Assembly: GCA_949291975.1 (NCBI GenBank)
Contig: CASEYA010000112.1
Location: forward strand, 1 to 9,543
Origin: an uncultured Christensenella sp.
Lineage (GTDB): Bacteria > Bacillota > Clostridia > Christensenellales > UBA1242
DNA: 9,543 bases
Reading direction: 5' to 3'
Shown here in pieces: positions 8,396 to 9,543 of this stretch. Made by a program: the position numbers and the translations under genes. Numbering within the stretch: the stretch's first letter is position 1; the number at the start of each line of letters is the position of its first letter. The notes under the pieces were generated by a model. That model saw only the letters and a program-made list of their open reading frames with translations. It was not told where the DNA came from and ran no database searches.

Positions 8396-8479
8396 ATGCG
8401 CATTATTTGCTTCAAAGCGCCAAGATGTCTTAAAAAGATTTTTAAATGGCTTTTCTTTAAACAATACATAAAAAGATAA
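8396..8479 (+). CDS. spoVM: SpoVM-like 27-residue amphipathic peptide
   Basis: The peptide begins MRIICFKAPRCLKKIFKW. Nine of its 27 residues are Lys or Arg, none is acidic, and the rest are mostly hydrophobic, so residues 10-25 can form a basic amphipathic helix. In B. subtilis, SpoVM is a 26-residue amphipathic helix that recognises the convex forespore membrane and anchors the SpoIVA coat ATPase. An ungapped alignment keeps Met1, a basic residue 2, Lys7, Pro9, a basic residue 10, Leu12, Ile15 and a basic residue 17; Pro9 is important in the known protein. Support also comes from position (after rpe, directly before the inverted rpmB, as in Bacillus), the GGAGGT ribosome binding site, a mother-cell-type promoter just upstream, and a terminator at the stop. 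Overall identity is low, as expected for so short a protein. A small membrane-active toxin is the main alternative. Confidence 0.72.
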   Translation: MRIICFKAPRCLKKIFKWLFFKQYIKR

Positions 8480-8501
8480 AAAACCACCAACGGTGGTTTT
8501 T
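8479..8501. terminator. Bidirectional intrinsic terminator between spoVM-like gene and rpmB
   Basis: A 10-bp stem (8479-8488 with 8492-8501; core CCACC/GGTGG) closes a 3-nt AAC loop. It is flanked by As on the left and Ts on the right, so either strand ends with a U-run. It begins at the last base of the upstream stop codon and ends one base before the rpmB stop, serving both convergent genes. Confidence 0.88.
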
Positions 8502-8502
8502 C

Positions 8503-8700
8503 TTATTGTTGTTTCATTTTTTTAATACAACGAGTGCAAACAGTCATCTTTACAGCATTGCCATTTTCGTCTTCCATGTGAACAGTTTGCAAATTTGGGT
8601 GGCGAGGAGTGTTAGTTCTTCTAAGCACCCACTTACTTTGGCGTTTAACTTGATTGCCAGCCATTTTAGTCTTGCCACAAATTGCACATTCTTTACTCAT
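8503..8700 (-). CDS. rpmB: 50S ribosomal protein L28
   Basis: L28 is a structural protein of the large ribosomal subunit. The 65-residue product starts MSKECAICGKTKMAGNQVKR, continues with RRTNTPRHPNLQTV and ends VCTRCIKKMKQQ. C5 and C8 together with C55 and C58 form a zinc-ribbon (C+) version of L28; the main B. subtilis L28 lacks these paired cysteines. ATG at 8700 is preferred over an upstream GTG at 8709, because that GTG is part of the Shine-Dalgarno. The gene points opposite to its neighbours, convergent with the spoVM-like gene and divergent from the Asp23 gene, as in B. subtilis. Confidence 0.96.
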   Translation of the reverse strand: MSKECAICGKTKMAGNQVKRQSKWVLRRTNTPRHPNLQTVHMEDENGNAVKMTVCTRCIKKMKQQ

Positions 8701-8706
8701 TTTTAG

Positions 8707-8714
8707 CACCCCCT
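8707..8714 (-). promoter_or_regulatory. rpmB ribosome binding site (decides start)
   Basis: On the minus strand this reads AGGGGGTG, one mismatch from AGGAGGTG, 6 nt before ATG 8700. The alternative GTG start (8707-8709) lies inside it. Confidence 0.75.
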
Positions 8715-8743
8715 GTGTGTTTTGTTTTCAATAATGTTTTTAT

Positions 8744-8772
8744 ATTGTAGCATAAAAAAACAAATAAAGCAA
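8744..8772 (-). promoter_or_regulatory. Putative sigma-A promoter of rpmB
   Basis: Read on the minus strand, TACAAT (8749-8744) is preceded by TGC, giving an extended -10. TTGCTT (8772-8767) lies 17 nt upstream as a moderate -35. Transcription would start near 8737, giving a leader of about 37 nt. No L28 autoregulatory structure was recognised in it. Confidence 0.55.
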
Positions 8773-8802
8773 GGTATTTTTAAAGATTTTAGTAAAAAAC
8801 GC

Positions 8803-8831
8803 TTGATAAATTTTTAAATATTTAGTAGAAT
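8803..8831 (+). promoter_or_regulatory. Putative sigma-A promoter of asp23-fakA
   Basis: TTGATA (8803-8808) and TAGAAT (8826-8831) are each one base from consensus and exactly 17 nt apart. Transcription would start near 8838, about 58 nt before the Asp23-family start codon. It is divergent from the rpmB promoter; the two -35 elements are about 30 nt apart. Confidence 0.65.
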
Positions 8832-8895
8832 AAAAAAGGTATATTTCTTATATTATGGATATATACGAATCTTTGATTTAAATAAAGGAGAATAA

Positions 8896-9246
8896 ATGTC
8901 TGTCACAACTTCCAACTATTATGGAAAAATTATGATTTCTGACGATGCTATTGCAACCGTGGCTGCTTCTGCAGCATTAGATTGTTGTGGTGTTGTGGAC
9001 CTTGTTAGCAAGAAACTTTCAGACAACTTTGCCGACCTTTTTAAAAAACAACAACTTGGCAAGGGTGTTAAGGTTTTAACAAGTGAAAACAGAATTTTTA
9101 TTGACCTTTTTGTTATTTTAAAATATGGAGTATCCATCAGTGCTGTTGCAGAATCTTTGAAAAACACTGTTAAATATAAAGTGGAGGAATTTTCTGGCAT
9201 GATAGTGGATACTGTTAATGTTAATGTGGTTGGAGTAAGAGTTTAA
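8896..9246 (+). CDS. yloU: Asp23/Gls24 (YloU) family envelope-stress protein
   Basis: This 116-residue protein belongs to the Asp23 (DUF322) family, whose members are abundant in Bacillota and linked to cell-envelope or alkaline stress. The molecular activity is not firmly known. Family signs are GKIMISDDAIATVAASAALDCCGV near the N-terminus, a central VKVLTSENRIFIDLFVILKYG strand pair, and the ending VNVNVVGVRV. It has no signal peptide or membrane segment, so it is likely cytosolic or held at the membrane by a partner. The start follows AAAGGAG (8884-8890) by 5 nt. The yloU-yloV pairing with the DAK-domain gene downstream (55 nt gap, no terminator seen) is common in Bacillota and suggests cotranscription from the promoter at 8803-8831. 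Confidence 0.92.
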   Translation: MSVTTSNYYGKIMISDDAIATVAASAALDCCGVVDLVSKKLSDNFADLFKKQQLGKGVKVLTSENRIFIDLFVILKYGVSISAVAESLKNTVKYKVEEFSGMIVDTVNVNVVGVRV

Positions 9247-9301
9247 TCTTCCTTCAATTTTTTCCTTTTTAATTTAGAAATTTAGTGTAGGTGTTATAAA
9301 A

Positions 9302-9543
9302 ATGCAAAAAATAAATGGTGCAATACTTAGAAAGATGGTTATTGGTGCTTATAACTATCTTGAAGCAAATAAAAAATATATAGACTCTTTAAATGTATAT
9401 CCAGTTCCTGATGGAGATACTGGAAACAATATGTTCTTAACCTTTAAGTCAGCAACAAATGAAGTTAATAATTGTGCAACAAACAATATGGATGCGCTCA
9501 ATGAAGCGCTCAGTAAGGGTGCACTTCGTGGTGCAAGAGGAAA
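9302..9543 (+). CDS. fakA: DAK/DhaL-domain fatty acid kinase ATP-binding subunit FakA (YloV), 3' end outside window
   Basis: The first 80 codons of a YloV/FakA-type protein are visible; the family is usually about 550 residues. FakA proteins bind ATP through an N-terminal DhaL (DAK2-like) domain and phosphorylate fatty acids held by a FakB (DegV-type) partner, feeding exogenous fatty acids into phospholipid synthesis. The diagnostic NVYPVPDGDTGNNM stretch (31-44) carries metal-binding D37 and D39, and ALSKGALRGARG at the edge leads into the nucleotide-binding loop. The start is supported by family alignment and a weak AGGTG (9289-9293) 8 nt upstream. It probably shares the Asp23-gene promoter. 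The C-terminal domains cannot be judged from this window. Confidence 0.93.
   Translation, partial: MQKINGAILRKMVIGAYNYLEANKKYIDSLNVYPVPDGDTGNNMFLTFKSATNEVNNCATNNMDALNEALSKGALRGARG

Noticed and set aside
8283..8471. 62-codon frame between rpe and rpmB, plus strand
   Set aside because: It has no Shine-Dalgarno at either ATG (8283 or 8304) and no recognisable family. It overlaps, in another frame, the SpoVM-like gene that has a strong ribosome binding site, a promoter and conserved position.
8506..8706. 66-codon plus-strand frame opposite rpmB
   Set aside because: It is antisense to a clear L28 gene, starts next to the terminator, and has no recognisable motifs.
8919..9200. 93-codon minus-strand frame opposite the Asp23-family gene
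   Set aside because: It is a shadow of a well-supported gene with its own promoter and ribosome binding site.

Overview
The window is ordinary chromosomal DNA of an AT-rich Bacillota bacterium, probably a spore-forming, clostridia-like lineage. The evidence is gene order rather than any single marker. A ligA-gatCAB block, as in many Bacillota, is followed directly by rpoZ-priA-rpe-(small gene)-rpmB-asp23/yloU-fakA/yloV. The second part is a shortened version of the Bacillus subtilis rpoZ...rpe-thiN-spoVM-rpmB-yloU-yloV neighbourhood, including the inverted orientation of rpmB. The standard genetic code fits throughout, and nothing looks horizontally acquired.

Layout: nt 1-1821 is the 3' nine-tenths of NAD-dependent DNA ligase (ligA). 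A good sigma-A-type promoter overlaps its stop codon and probably drives gatC-gatA-gatB, the three overlapping or coupled subunits of the tRNA amidotransferase. The omega subunit of RNA polymerase (rpoZ), primosomal helicase PriA and ribulose-phosphate epimerase (rpe) follow in close succession on the same strand. After a 253-nt AT-rich gap comes a 27-codon gene. This is followed by a compact bidirectional terminator shared with the convergent rpmB (ribosomal protein L28). Divergent promoters between rpmB and an Asp23-family gene come next, and the window ends 80 codons into fakA (DAK/DhaL-domain protein).

The most interesting item is the 27-codon gene at 8396-8479, which is shorter than usual gene-calling cutoffs. 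It has a near-perfect Shine-Dalgarno, encodes a basic amphipathic peptide, and shares with B. subtilis SpoVM its size class, a proline at residue 9, Lys7 and Leu12. It sits where spoVM sits in Bacillus, just before the inverted rpmB. A mother-cell-type promoter (-10 CATACAATA, fitting both sigma-E and sigma-K consensus) lies so close that the transcript would have a leader of only about 16-18 nt. A two-part inverted repeat surrounds this promoter. In longer read-through RNA it could pair with and hide the Shine-Dalgarno, but RNA started at the local promoter would lack the 5' arm. This suggests a switch allowing translation only from the sporulation transcript.

Other points are a perfect 16-bp palindrome directly after priA, exactly where many genes of the Bacillus neighbourhood are absent, and departures from usual family motifs in LigA, PriA and Rpe. 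The functions of the large genes are clear from sequence motifs. The SpoVM identity, promoters and RNA switch are inferences from sequence and synteny.
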